Shown in pieces: positions 48,021-59,090 of a DNA stretch of 64,000 bases. The DNA lies in assembly GCA_947179155.2 (NCBI GenBank), contig OX359267.1, forward strand, positions 60,276,292 through 60,340,291, read 5' to 3'. This stretch comes from Hedera helix. Taxonomy: Eukaryota > Streptophyta > Magnoliopsida > Apiales > Araliaceae. The notes under the pieces are model-generated. The model saw only the letters and a list, made by a program, of their open reading frames with translations, was not told where the DNA came from and did no database searches. A program made the translations under genes and the position numbers. The number at the start of each line of letters is the position of its first letter. Position 1 is the stretch's first letter.

Positions 48021-48975
48021 ACTCACTATGTGGGGAGTAAAGTAGTGTATATGAAAGAATTGATGACATTCAAATCACATACAATTAATATGAAAAGAAA
48101 AAAAAATAGTATATTACTTTCTCAAGTATGATAATGAGAAACGTATTCATGAATACAATTTGGTGAGGCCACCATTACTTGAGGAAACTTGGCTCTTGGG
48201 ATTATAAAAGCTGGCTTATTTTATGTGCATCAAGAGGGACTTTATTGAATGTAAATAATTTAAATTTTAAAGGTACTATAGTGTTGGGCCTACAATTTAG
48301 AAGGAATAGTCTTTTCAACAAGATTACCTAGCAGCAGGCTATTATCATCTACTATCTATTTCGTCATCTCTCTCTCTTTCTTTATCTCTCTAGGTTAGGT
48401 TAGTGATAGTCTGCCTGCCTGATAGGCGGAGGGAGGAGTATGTTACGTACATATATGTAGTAGGATTTTTTTGGGTTGTCAGTAATTTTTGGGCGGAACA
48501 GCGTGGAAGATTAAATGGAGAGAGAAACGGGCGAAGGGTTCGGTTGTCAGTATTTGGGCGGGTTTTTTTTTGGTGAAATAAAATGTGAAAATTAAGAGAA
48601 TTGAGATGAAATTTGAATTATTGCTGTGTTTTGTTAAATTTGAGATTTAAAATGGATTGTCTTTTATTATATAGATTATTGATTTTTTAAAAGTTAATTT
48701 AATATATTTTTAAATTTAAAAATAATATAAATTATTTAAAAATTTAAAATAATAAGTATTATAACTAATAGTAATTTTAAAATAATTTATAATATTTATA
48801 ATTATATTAACATAAAAAAAATAAATTTATTTTAATTTTAAGTTATTTTAGTAGGAACGTGACTTCAAGCCCCCTGTGAGAGATTTGCAAGGGGTTTAGT
48901 CTTAATGAGAGTTATGTTTTTTTTATAAATTAATAATATTTTGTAATACCCTTGAACGTAATTTGAGTAAACTAA
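48021..48975. other. AT-rich interval, no gene seen
   Basis: No supported frame. There is a CT-rich stretch (48365-48400) and a GC-richer patch at 48400-48560 without recognisable features. Confidence 0.5.
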
Positions 48976-48979
48976 CTTC

Positions 48980-49420
48980 GGGCCTGTTCGTGTACTCCTT
49001 ATAAGTCGGTCAACGAACTTATAAGGAGTTAAGTCAATAAGCTCGTTCGTGGTCAGCTTTTTTTTTGACTTATAAGTCGAAAAAAAAGTAAAAAAAAAAA
49101 GAGCAAGTTTTTGGAACTTAAAAAAAATGACTTACAAGTCATTTTTTTTAAGTTGGTCAACTCTGTCGAAAAGACAAAACTGCCCCTCCTTGTTTTTTTA
49201 ATCTTCTTCTTACTAAAGGACATTTTAGTAATCTTTACATTTTACTTAACTTATAAGTCATTATTACCCGAACATATCCACAACTATTACTTATAATTCC
49301 CGACTTATAAGTAAAAATACTCCCGAACACTTTTACTTATAAATCTACTAAAATTTTAACTTATAAATCTACTCAAATGTTAACTTTAAGTAAAAAAAAA
49401 AGTCATTTCCGAACGGCCCC
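48980..49420 (+). mobile_element. Intact Tourist/PIF-like MITE, ~440 bp
   Basis: The left terminus GGGCCTGTTCG and the right terminus CGAACGGCCCC (reverse complement GGGGCCGTTCG) form terminal inverted repeats. ACTTATAAGT-type internal palindromes recur. TTC lies directly outside both ends, a possible 3-bp target duplication typical of PIF/Harbinger MITEs. It has no coding capacity; the 61-codon frame inside is not a gene. Related copies are at 47753 and 31911. Confidence 0.75.
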
Positions 49421-49650
49421 TTCTTGCTACCATTTGAGAAAACATTAGGGGTTTACTTTGCATTTGAAATAATATTATGTTAACTTTTAGTAATGTAATA
49501 GGTAGTAATAATATTTTGAGGTGTAAAGTTATACGTGGAACATATATCACTCACTACAAATGCGTTTTAGAATACTGGGTTTCTTATAAAAAATTATGGG
49601 CAAGCCTCGTTACTAGCGTTTGTATCTTGTCCAAAGGTCAATACTGGGTA

Positions 49651-49658
49651 CTACGGTA
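49651..49658. repeat. hAT target-site duplication, left copy
   Basis: CTACGGTA, identical to 51529-51536, abutting the TAG terminus. Confidence 0.92.
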
Positions 49659-49960
49659 TAGTGATGCACATTCGGCCTGGGGCCTGAGACCTGGCCTTGG
49701 TCTGGCCTGGATCCGGCCTGGTCAAAGTCCGGTCTGGTCAAGGCCTGAACCAGGCCAGGCCCAGCCTGCAGGGTGCGAACAGGCCATATATTTTCTCCTC
49801 TGACCCAGCCTGGCCCGGCCTAGGTAAATATCTGGCCCGGCCTTAAGCCTGGTCAGGCCTGGCCTGACATCATCACCGAATCAAAACACATGCATTGTGA
49901 ATACACTTACACGACAGGCCTTGATAACTCCATAATTTTTTCCACCTTCTTTTTCTGTTT

Positions 49961-50002
49961 ATTATATACTTGGCTTTATTTTCTTAATCTTTCGACGTGG
50001 GA
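49961..50002 (-). promoter_or_regulatory. snRNA-type promoter module 1 (USE + TATA, 24-nt gap)
   Basis: Minus strand: GTCCCACGTCG (USE core at 50002-49993, one difference from the plant USE RTCCCACATCG), then 24 nt, then TATATAAT (49968-49961). A 24-nt gap is the spacing known for plant Pol III-transcribed U3/U6 genes. A T4 run follows at 49886-49883. Function is inferred. Confidence 0.55.
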
Positions 50003-50133
50003 CAAATTTTTTATTTCTTCTAAAGTTTCTCGGCATGTAAGTTTAAGATCTCAAATTGGAATTCAAATGATCCGCTTACGAGCTTGTCCTGACCTTCACA
50101 ATTGGTCATTATTCTACCCTACTTGCTCTGTTT

Positions 50134-50175
50134 ATTATATACTTGGCTTTATTTTCTAATCCTTTCGATGTGGGA
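50134..50175 (-). promoter_or_regulatory. snRNA-type promoter module 2 (USE + TATA, 24-nt gap)
   Basis: Minus strand: GTCCCACATCG with a perfect USE core (50175-50166), 24 nt, then TATATAAT (50141-50134). No T-run of four or more follows before the next module, so termination would be unclear. Confidence 0.6.
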
Positions 50176-50310
50176 CAAATTTCTTGTTAATGGTAGTTGA
50201 CAGCCTCGCCTTGGCTTATCAAGCGTGCGGCTCAAAAATGTAAACAGCTTGTCCAGGGCCCAGGCCATATGCTTTCAAGACCACGACAACTTAGTTATTC
50301 TTTCTGTTTA

Positions 50311-50351
50311 TTTTATACTTAGTTTCATTTCCTTAATCTTTCGATGTGGGA
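50311..50351 (-). promoter_or_regulatory. snRNA-type promoter module 3 (USE + TATA, 24-nt gap)
   Basis: Minus strand: GTCCCACATCG (50351-50342), 24 nt, then TATAAAA (50317-50311). Downstream a T5 run (50237-50233) would end a Pol III transcript of roughly 55-60 nt. The transcript region does not resemble U6, U3 or any snRNA I know. Confidence 0.6.
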
Positions 50352-51170
50352 CAAATCCAAATCTTGTAATTTCACCCACTGCCTCTATTGAGTATATCAC
50401 CATTCTTTCATAGAGTCAGAAATTGCAAAGTTATTTCTCATTTCTTCTTTTGACATAACTAAGAACAAAATAATCACGGAGTCAGAAATTAAGAATGAAG
50501 TTTCCAATTCTACTCCATTGAAATGGTGAATAAAAGCATGTACTGGCTGGCAGTACAAAGTAAGATAATAGAAATGGTGAATAAAAGTCAACCAGAAAAG
50601 TACAATTATCCATGCATTCATGTGGTAACACAGGGAACCAATTATATGCATCTTACAACTTACAAGCAGTAACACAAAATTGTATACAAGAATATTGTAG
50701 ATAACTTCACTTACTTTACCTTTAGAGAGATTTGTTAACAGAATAAATAAAGGTAAAAGAAAAACATGTAATTGCCAGCCTTGCTAATTAAAATCATGTA
50801 ATTGATTATTGTCTACAATATCCTTCACACCACTTTCATTGAATGTAATTATTAATATTCACCTTTTCGTTTCCATACTGTTTTAACCTGTGTATTATTT
50901 TTTTTTGTCTTACCATCGTCCTATCCTCAGGACCTCAACCCGTGATTATCCTTCCATTTTGTCTTCTGTGTGTAGAGAGTTGATCCACTTGAATTTTCGA
51001 TTTGTTACTTTGTTTGGTTGTCCTTGTGACTTCCACTTTGAGGATCCTCATACGTCACAATCGCGAATCCCCCCACTGCCATCAGTTGCACTGAGCTTCC
51101 ACTAAGTGAAAGAGAGAGAGAGAGAGAGGAACACAATTACTAAACACACACAATACACATTTTCACAAAA

Positions 51171-51222
51171 CTCCCACATCGCTTGTAAAAGAGAATTTTA
51201 AAGGACCAAGTGGCTATAAATA
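51171..51222 (+). promoter_or_regulatory. snRNA-type promoter module 4 (USE + TATA, 33-nt gap)
   Basis: Plus strand: CTCCCACATCG (core 51172-51181), 33 nt, then TATAAATA (51215-51222). A 33-34-nt gap is the spacing of Pol II-transcribed plant snRNA genes. About 85 nt downstream AGTTTAA (51304-51310) fits the plant snRNA 3'-end signal AGTNNAA. The intervening sequence is not a recognised snRNA. Confidence 0.5.
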
Positions 51223-51644
51223 AGGCATTGGGCTATTGGTATGTCCCAACGCATTGCAGTGCTTTGCTATTTGGCTATTAAATCCACTTTGAATCAAGCC
51301 ATTAGTTTAAAATCACTACGCGTGAATGGTGGTGTCTAGGCTATTATTTTTCATTAGGGCCTGGTCCGGCCTGGCCTGCAGGCTTATACAGGCCAAGGTT
51401 TTGTTCTATTTATCCGGCCTGGCCTGGCCTTTTTTTATTGGAGTTACGGCCTGGCCCGGCCTGGTCAATGGTCAAAGCCTGGTAAGCCTGGGTTGGGCCA
51501 GGCCAGGTAGCCTGTTTGTGCAAGTCTACTACGGTATGATATTACTATTTGAGCAACCTTTGCCATAGAGTATTATAGTACAAAAAGCTTTAAGACAGGG
51601 AAAAGAGAACAAAAATCAAGAAACAGGTAATTATAATGTAAAGA

Positions 51645-51927
51645 TTATATTTATTTATAAAAATTATATTTAAAATAAAATTATTAATTTTATTTTTATC
51701 TTATTTGTTTATAAATTTGAATTTGAAATTATTAGTTCAGAAATTATAAAATAATTTGATATAAGGGACTATTTAATAATATGTTCAATCAAAAATTATA
51801 ATCTTCAGACTATCAAATCATTTTATAATTTTTAGACTAATAATTGCAATTCTAAATTAAAAACAAATAATATATTTTTACAATTAATAATTTTATCTTA
51901 AATATAATTTTTATAAATAAATAAAAT
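51645..51927. mobile_element. Foldback (hairpin) MITE, ~280 bp
   Basis: The left arm (about 51650-51767: TTTATTTATAAAAATTATA, TTAAAATAAAATTATTAATT, AATTATAAAATAATTTGATA) is complementary to the right arm (about 51806-51925) with few mismatches, around a loop of about 40 nt. It is a typical non-coding foldback element. No target duplication was settled. Confidence 0.7.
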
Positions 51928-51949
51928 ATTAAAATTATAATCCCTTGAA

Positions 51950-53111
51950 ATTATAATCTCGACTTTCGTCCCCGTACCTTACCATCCCTTACTCCTTGCC
52001 AGCGGGAATAGTAATAGTAATAATAGAAAAGAAAGACAACAATCAAATCGAAATCAAGCACACTGGCACTCGCCAAGGTGCGTTTCGTTGAGAAAAAATA
52101 AAGCTTTGAAAATTCATATTCATATTCAAATTCAAATTGAATGTCTCGATGCTCGTGTATGAGAACTTTGTCTTTCTTCACAGCTATACATCTGTGTCTA
52201 TCCCTTCTTTACTCTCAATCCTTGCCGGGTTCAATCTTCGATGAAATATTTTTGAAGGAAGTGAGAGCTAATGAGGGGGACTGAGAATTTATTTTCTATT
52301 TTTATAACCCAGATCAAATTCCCTCTCCAGCCATAACCTTGTCTCTTACCTCTACTCGCCACTGCTACTTGTCCACTGCGGTTTCTTGTCACGGGTGTTC
52401 CTAATCACTGAGGATGCTCGTCACTGCGATTTCCTATCACTGTGAGTGAGTTAGTTCTCTTGATGAGCCATTACTAGTTTCTTATCACTTAGATTCAAAG
52501 AAGTAATTTGAGAATATTTGATCTTGATTTGTATGATCATATCCATATTCATTTTCCTTTATATTTATATTTATTAGCTTGGATGCACAGAAAATGTGAT
52601 GTGAGGGCTTCTTGGTGGTAATATTGGTATGTAAAAGAGGTGTTTATTTGACGGAGTAATTTAGGAAAATCAGTTATTTTGGTTCGTGTTGTACAAGGAG
52701 CTATTTGATGAAGAACATGAACTAGGGCTCATGTGAGATTGGGATGTATAGGAGTAGAATGTTTGGTAATAATTGTCTCTGCAAATTACAAAGGGTTTTA
52801 TTATTTTGGGCTTTTGGGTTTCTATTTTTGCTTATCTTTTGTTTATATTTGTAGTACTTCGTTTGTTGACAGTATTTTATCTGTAGCTATGATATTCAAC
52901 ATTGCCCAGTCTGTTTATTTATTTATTTTCTATTTTTATTTACTTACCGCACCTGTAGCAATAACGAGTCTTATGGTTTTGTTTTTTGCCTCCATTTATG
53001 CTAGTTAGAGTCGTTAGTCAAATGATTATTGAATAAGGTTGCCTGAAGATGCAAGTCGAGTCCTACTTGTGCATATTTCTCTTAATTTTGTTTTTGTAAA
53101 TTTTTGTACAG
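51950..53111. other. Interval preceding a pseudo-exon
   Basis: GC-richer, UTR-like sequence at 52200-52450 contains several GTCACTGCGATTTC/CACTGCGGTTTCTTG-type repeats. A T-rich stretch at 52780-53000 looks intronic. The 91-codon frame at 52733-53008 is hydrophobic low complexity and not called. Confidence 0.35.
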
Positions 53112-53281
53112 CTTTACCTGGTTCAGGTGGATCACAACATTTATCTGATTTTCAGACGCAACCAATATCTCAAAACATCTACAACATTGATGGGAATTCT
53201 GACCCCACCCAATCAAAGAAAGTACTCACATTTGGAGGATATTGACCGCCAATGCAGCAGGGGACAACTCTAATGCAAAAG
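53112..53281 (+). pseudogene. Exon-like block with one nonsense codon, family not recognised
   Basis: Bounded by a good acceptor (TTTTTGTACAG) and donor (AAAAG|GTAATT). One frame reads ALPGSGGSQHLSDFQTQPIS, QNIYNIDGNSDPTQ, SKKVLTFGGY, then TGA, then PPMQQGTTLMQK. A Trp codon at the TGA would keep it open throughout. No partner exon was found in the next 700 bp. Confidence 0.35.
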
Positions 53282-53284
53282 GTA

Positions 53285-54045
53285 ATTCTGTTTTTCGATT
53301 TTTTTTAAAGTGCCTCAAATTATTCAAGCTGATAGCTTCATCATTTTGGGATATAGCATGTATTAAATTTTCATGGCTGTACATTTTTAATGTATTCTAG
53401 TACTTGGGTTTTATAGCTAGCATGACATCTAAAGGTATTAGTAGTTGGATCACAGTTTCCAGATTTACTCCTCGTCTTGCGGGAAAGAGTAAAATTTTAA
53501 ATAGAAATTTTAGAAAGTGAAAGTGGTGCTGGTACATATTGTTAAATTAAATGGAATTCTAATAAGGAGAAACAATCAATTCTACATTAAATTAATATGA
53601 TAAATACTTCAGTAAAATGTTAAAATGCAGTTTTAATTCTAACTTATTAAATATTTGATACTCTTGTCATAATTTTGTGTTATATTTTCTAACTAAGTTA
53701 AAAAAACATAAGTTGAGTTAAAATTTAATACGTTGATAGTGTTTATATATGAATAGTATTATGAAAGTGGCAAATCATTAAAACAATGATAATTTTCTTG
53801 AAACATTTAATTTTGAAAAGTTTAACACAAAAATAAATAAACGAATACATACTCAGTGAAGTTAAACCTCACACTTTAATATCTATGTATAAAAGTGCGT
53901 ATGTATAGAGATTAATAAGTAAATATTTTAAAAAATTAATGAGTTGACTTATTTAACCACCTCACATAATATAATCAACACCTAAGTTGACCTGTAAATA
54001 TAATATAATCAATAATTAAGTTGACCCGCAAAATTTAACATAATT
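53285..54045. other. AT-rich interval, no gene seen
   Basis: No supported frame. A (TA)n run at 54052-54091 leads into the tandem array. Confidence 0.5.
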
Positions 54046-54049
54046 TTGG

Positions 54050-54094
<45 letters not shown>

Positions 54095-54099
54095 ATTAA

Positions 54100-56574
54100 C
54101 ATTATTGGGAGTGTTTAGAAAGTTCTATATAGGAAAGAGCATTGCATGCCATATTAATCGAAGGGATGTCCTTGGTAGGAATGACCTAGTCGTTATTATT
54201 GTTAGTCGTGCCTCCTCTTTTTTGGGAATGACTTGGTTTCTAGTATTGTGAGTTTCTAACTTAAAAAATTAATACAATATTGAATATTAAATTAATAGTG
54301 AATAACATTATTGGCGATGTCTAGAAAATTCGATATAGGAAAGGGCATTGCACGCCGTATTAATCGAAGAGAAGACTTTGGTAGGAATGACCTATTTGCT
54401 AGTATTGTTAGACGTGCCTATTTTTTCTTGGGAATGACTTGGTTGCTAATATTGTGAGTCTCTAACACATTATTGGCGATGTCTAGAAAGTTTTACATAA
54501 GAAAGGGCATTAACTTAAAGGATGTCCTTGGTAGGAATGACCAAACGTATTGTTAGTCGCGTTTCTTCTTTCCTGAGAATGGCCTGATTGCTAATATTAT
54601 GAGTCTTTAACTTAAAAAAGTAACACAAAATTAACACAATATTGGATATTAAATTATTATTTTATATATATATCATTGTTAGTGATTAACATAATTGGCG
54701 ATGTTTAGAAAGTTCTATATAAGAAAGGGCATTGCGCGTCGTATTAACCGAAGGGACGTCTTTGGTAGGAATGACTTGGTCGCTAGTATTGTTAGTCACG
54801 CGACCTCTTTCTTGGGAATGACCTGGGTACTATTATTATGAGTCTTTAATTTAGAAAAATAATATACTATTGGATACTAAATTATTATTATTATTATGAA
54901 GTCTTTGGTAGAAATGACCTAGTTGCTAGTATTGTTAGTTGTGCCTATTCTTTCTTGGGAATGACTTGGTTGCTAATATTGTGAGTCTCTAACTTAATAA
55001 AAATTAACACAAAATTTGACACTACGAGATATTAAATTATTATATATATATATATAATTGTTACTGATTAACATTATTGGTGATGTCTAGAAAGTTCTAC
55101 ATAGGAAAGGGCACTGCGTGCCGTATTAACCGAAGGGATGTCCTTGGCAGGAATGAACTGGTCGTTAATATTGTTAGTCGCGCCTCCTTTCCTAAGAATG
55201 GCCTGGTTGCTAATATTGCGAGTCTTTAACTTAAAAAAGTAACACAAAATTAACACAATATTGGATATTAAATTATTATTTTATATGTATATCATTGTTG
55301 GTGATCAATATTATTGGCGATGTCTAGAAAGTTCTATATAGGAAAGGGTATTGCGTGCCGTATTAGGCGAAGGGATGTCTTTGGTAGGAATGACCTGGTC
55401 GCTGGTATTGTTAGTCGCGCAACCTCTTTCCTGGGAATGATCTGGTTGCTTGTATTGTGAGTCTCTAACTTAAAAAAAATTAACACAAAATTTGACACTA
55501 CGAGATATTAAGTTATTATTTTATATATATATGTATAAAATTGTTAGTGATTAACATTATTGGCGATGTCTAGAAAGTTGTACATAGGAAAGGGCATTGC
55601 GCGCGGTATTAATCGAAGGGATGTCCTTGGTAGGAATGTGTTGGTCGTTAGTATTGTTAGTCGCGCCTCCTCTTTCCTAAGAATGGTCTGGTTGCTAATA
55701 TTGTGAGTCTTTAACTTAAAAAAGTAACACAAAATTAACACAATATTGGATATTAAATTATTATTTTATATATATATCATTGTTATTGATTAACATTATT
55801 GGTGATGTCTAGAAAATTTTACATAGGAAAGGGCATTGCGTGCCGTATTAACCGAAGGGACGTCCTTGGTAGGAATGAATTGGTCGTTAATATTGTTAGC
55901 CACGCCTCCTTTCCTAGGAATGGCCTGGTTGCTAATATTGTAAGTCTTTAACTTAAAAAAGTAACACAAAATTAACACAATATTGGATATTAAATTATTA
56001 TTTCATATATATATCATTGTTGGTGATCAACATTATTAGCGATGTCTAGAAAGATTTATTAACCGAAGGGACGTCCTTGGTAGGAATGATTTGGTCGTTA
56101 ATATTGTTAACGCCTCCTCTTTCTTGAGAATAGTCTGGTTGCTAATATTGTGAGTCTTTGATTTTAAAAAGTTAACACAAAATTAACACTATTAGATGTG
56201 AAATTATATATATATATATATATATATACATATTTACTGATTAAAATTTATTGGCGATGTCTAAAAAATTCTATATAGGAAAGGGCATTGCGCGTTGTAT
56301 TAACCTAAGGGATGACTTTGGTAGGAATGACTTGGTCGCTTTTATTGTTAGTCGTGACTTCTCTTTCTTGGGAAAGCCCTGGTTGCTAGTATTGTGAGTC
56401 TATAACTTAAAAAAATTAATGCAATATTGGATATTAAGTTGTTATTATTATTGTTATTATTTACGATGTCTAGAAAATTTTATGTAGGAAATGGCATTTA
56501 CTCTTTTTTGGGAATGACATTGTTGCTAATATTGTGAGGCTCTATCTTAAAAAATTAACACAATATTGGATAGT

Positions 56575-56617
<43 letters not shown>

Positions 56618-56880
56618 TTACGGATTAACATTATTGGTGATGTCTGGAAAGTTTTACTTAGGAATTACGTGTCGTATTTAACCGAAAGGAAGTCTTTGGT
56701 AGGAATGTTCTGATAACTAGTATTGTTAGTTGCGCTTCGACTTTCTTGGGAAATGTCTGGTTGCTAATATTATGAGTGTTTAACTTAAAAACTCAACACA
56801 ATATTGGCTGTTTTGTATGTATTATTGTTAGTGATTAGCATTATTGGCAATGTCTAGAAAGTTCTAAACGACTAAGATAC
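54100..56880 (+). repeat. Tandem array of ~14 units (period mostly 160-245 bp)
   Basis: Units start ACATTATTGGCGATGTCTAG at about 54101, 54307, 54464, 54691, (54897, partial), 55072, 55308, 55554, 55792, 56029, 56247, 56456, 56627 and 56838. Each has a GC-richer ~150-bp core with CGAAGGGA[C/T]GTCCTTGGTAGG and GTTAGTCGCGCCTC words, then a TATA-rich spacer. Two spacer types (ACACAATATTGGATATT and GACACTACGAGATATT) alternate. Units at 55072 and 55792 share several variants, suggesting a ~720-bp three-unit higher-order repeat. A diverged extra unit lies at 57866-57975. Confidence 0.92.
54317..54457 (+). CDS. Representative 46-codon frame of the tandem array
   Basis: ATG to TGA, 141 nt, reading MSRKFDIGKGIARRINRRED and ending GMTWLLIL. 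Frames of exactly 141 nt recur at 54701-54841, 55320-55460, 55566-55706 and 56257-56397, and at 54111-54251 with GTG in place of ATG. The other units carry indels or stops. The predicted peptide is basic in its first half and hydrophobic at its end. No family is recognised. Whether it is translated is unknown; the differences among units are not obviously synonymous. Confidence 0.25.
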   Translation: MSRKFDIGKGIARRINRREDFGRNDLFASIVRRAYFFLGMTWLLIL

Positions 56881-59055
56881 TCTTACTAATAACGCATAAT
56901 CATTAGTTAAAATATTAAAAGAAAAAATATACCTTAACTAATTAAAATAAAATTTAAACTATTTCTTATAATTATAAGAATCCCATAAAAAAATAATTGG
57001 AAATATATTCCGTATCAGTATTATTTTAATTTATAGCTGATGTGGAACTTAATTTTAATTTATATTTTATTATCGTTATTACACATTTTGAGACAAATGG
57101 ATACTTATCCTTTATGTTAAATTGTTATGTTGTCTTTATTTACTTTTAAAGACTTTTACATGTTATAATGAAATTTCTATTATATGCAATGTTTACATTG
57201 GTAATATTTGAAATTATATTTGTCTTTTCCCGTCATTATTTTCTAAGTCTTCCTTGTCTTTTCCCTTCCCTTTTTTCTTACATTTCTCTCATCTCATCCC
57301 CTCGTGGCTTTTAGTTGGTAGGGAGTATAAATTGATTTTTTAAAGAGTGAAAATGAAATCTACATATGCATGTAATAGCAATAATAATGGTGCGCGTGCG
57401 TGTGTAGGTGTGAAGGGTTTAACCCTTTTATCCTTTTGCGTTACTGTTTCTTTTTCTTTCTTTTCCTGGCGGTGTTGCTGTTGGAGCTGTTGAAAGGCTA
57501 TGATGATAAAAGTTTTCATTAACATATTTGGGAAATCGGGCATTGTGGATCTGGCTTGTACCTTGGCAGGGCAACAATTCAGATGGCATTTTAGATGCAA
57601 CTGTTGTTGCAGCCATGGCAGTGGCACACTTTCTATCCTGATCACATACATACATATCTGAGCCATTAGTGGAAATCTATTACTTTTCTTAGCCTTTGGA
57701 TTGATTTAATTTTTCGCTTTTTTTATTTAATAAAGTTTTTCTTGTGTATGTATTTAATTTTAAGAATTATTTTTATGATCATTATCATTTGTTGTAGTTT
57801 TTATTATTGTATTCTATTTAATTTGTTAGTTGATATTTTAGTATATCATTGTTAGTGATTTGCATTATTGACAATGTCTAGAAAATACATATTTCTTTGT
57901 GAGTCGCATTATCGGAGTGTCCCTCGTTTCTAAGAATGGTTTGGGTGCTAGTACTATAATTTTCTAACTTAGAAAGGTTATATAGTATTTGATATTTAAT
58001 TATTATTATTTTATATGTGTATGTATAAACATATGTATATATACATACATTTAAAGTCTTTGACAGCATAAAATAATCAAAGTAATAATAATATTTATTT
58101 TAAATTCGTTTATTATAAATTTTCAATTTTATTTGTATTTTATTATTATTTTTTAAATTCTTTTATTAGCTTTATAGTAAAAAAGCCTCATCATTTTTAA
58201 AATAACAGAAAAGAAAGCACAAGCCAAGTGGCTTTGGTAGGTCTTTTTTTTTTAAAAATAAAATGCGCTTAAATTTTTTTTATCTTTTATCCAAATAATT
58301 TGATGGAATAACTCAATTATAAATTTTTAATTAGTGTGGTATTGCATTTGTAAAAATTAAAAGGTCAATAGCTTAATGCACCAAATATGTTAAGTATAAA
58401 GGAGTACAAAATAATTTTGCATGGGGTTTAAGTTGATCAAAAGTTGTTAAGTATTCTAAGTCGACCAAACTTCAAGAGCATCATAACCACCTTATACATC
58501 GAATCTCATCAATATGTTCAAGTCCCTTTCTTGTTATCTCACTTGCAAAAAATAAGAGAAAATCATATTTTCATATCTTGCTAGCTCTTGTGGAGTGCGC
58601 AAAGTGTGTGCAACCACTAGAAAGATATAGTTGGAAGGTACGTTTATGTTTGTAAAATTTAACACCTGTTATGCTTGTTATGATGCTCTCAATGAGTGGG
58701 ACTCATATGTAAAGAAAGTTATTTTTTCCTTTCACAAGTCATTAATACATTTTAGGTGTTTTTGTTTACAAGGTATCATAGCATAGTAAAATATAATGAA
58801 TTTACTTGATTTGGGTTAGAGTGATTTTATTTCATGTGATTATATTTTGTACTTGTGTTTCTTATCCTTATAGTAGCGATGGTTACTTGGTAATATATTC
58901 ATCGGAGTATATGCAATCTAAAAAATGTAAGTTTGACATATCTATGAAAAAGGTCTTGTAAATATCAATTTTCATAGATCATCTCATTGGACATGTAACA
59001 TTTAATTATTATTGAGTTATATGATTTGTGCATTATGGTGTGTTGTTATGTAATA
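56881..59055. other. Interval with one weak coding candidate
   Basis: Mostly AT-rich. At 57428-57655 (minus) a 75-codon frame in GC-richer sequence contains ATAMAATTVASKMPSELLPC and FPKYVNENFYHH, which looks exon-like. It overlaps a 108-codon frame in another phase (57340-57666) and has no recognised family. A diverged unit of the tandem array lies at 57866-57975. Confidence 0.35.
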
Positions 59056-59070
59056 AATTACTAGAGATAA

Positions 59071-59090
59071 CCCGTGCCTGAAGGCACGGG
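59071..59090 (-). other. Helitron 3' terminal hairpin
   Basis: CCCGTGCCTTCAGGCACGGG, a perfect palindromic stem ending 6 nt before the terminal CTAG, the expected termination structure of Helitrons. A decayed copy is at 6303-6325. Confidence 0.9.

Larger units (their letters stand above)
49659..51528. mobile_element. Non-autonomous hAT element, 1870 bp
   Basis: Termini are TAGTGATGCACA (left) and, reading inward from the right, TAGACTTGCACA: 9 of 12 match, with the hAT-typical TAG...TGCACA. The 8-bp target duplication CTACGGTA is exact at 49651-49658 and 51529-51536. Both subterminal regions are packed with GGCCTGG/CCAGGCC words (49675-49870; 51358-51512), as in hAT transposase-binding regions. 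No transposase frame is present. The centre carries three minus-strand and one plus-strand snRNA-type promoter modules. The paralogous repeat at about 4912-5060 shows the site without the insertion. Confidence 0.93.

Noticed and set aside
49477..49803. 108-codon frame rich in GLGLAWIRPGQSP
   Set aside because: Translation of the hAT subterminal GGCCTGG repeats across the element border.
51171..51310. A genuine spliceosomal snRNA gene in the hAT element
   Set aside because: Promoter-like motifs are present, but the downstream sequence lacks U1, U2, U4, U5 or U12 signatures, so it is reported as a promoter-like module only.
51951..52181. 76-codon minus-strand frame with YYYYYY
   Set aside because: Arises from TATTAC/AATAGT repeats beside the foldback element.
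55074..55978. Three related minus-strand frames starting MLILCYFFKLKT
   Set aside because: They are the reverse of tandem-array units; the plus-strand frame is the better-kept one, and neither is proven coding.
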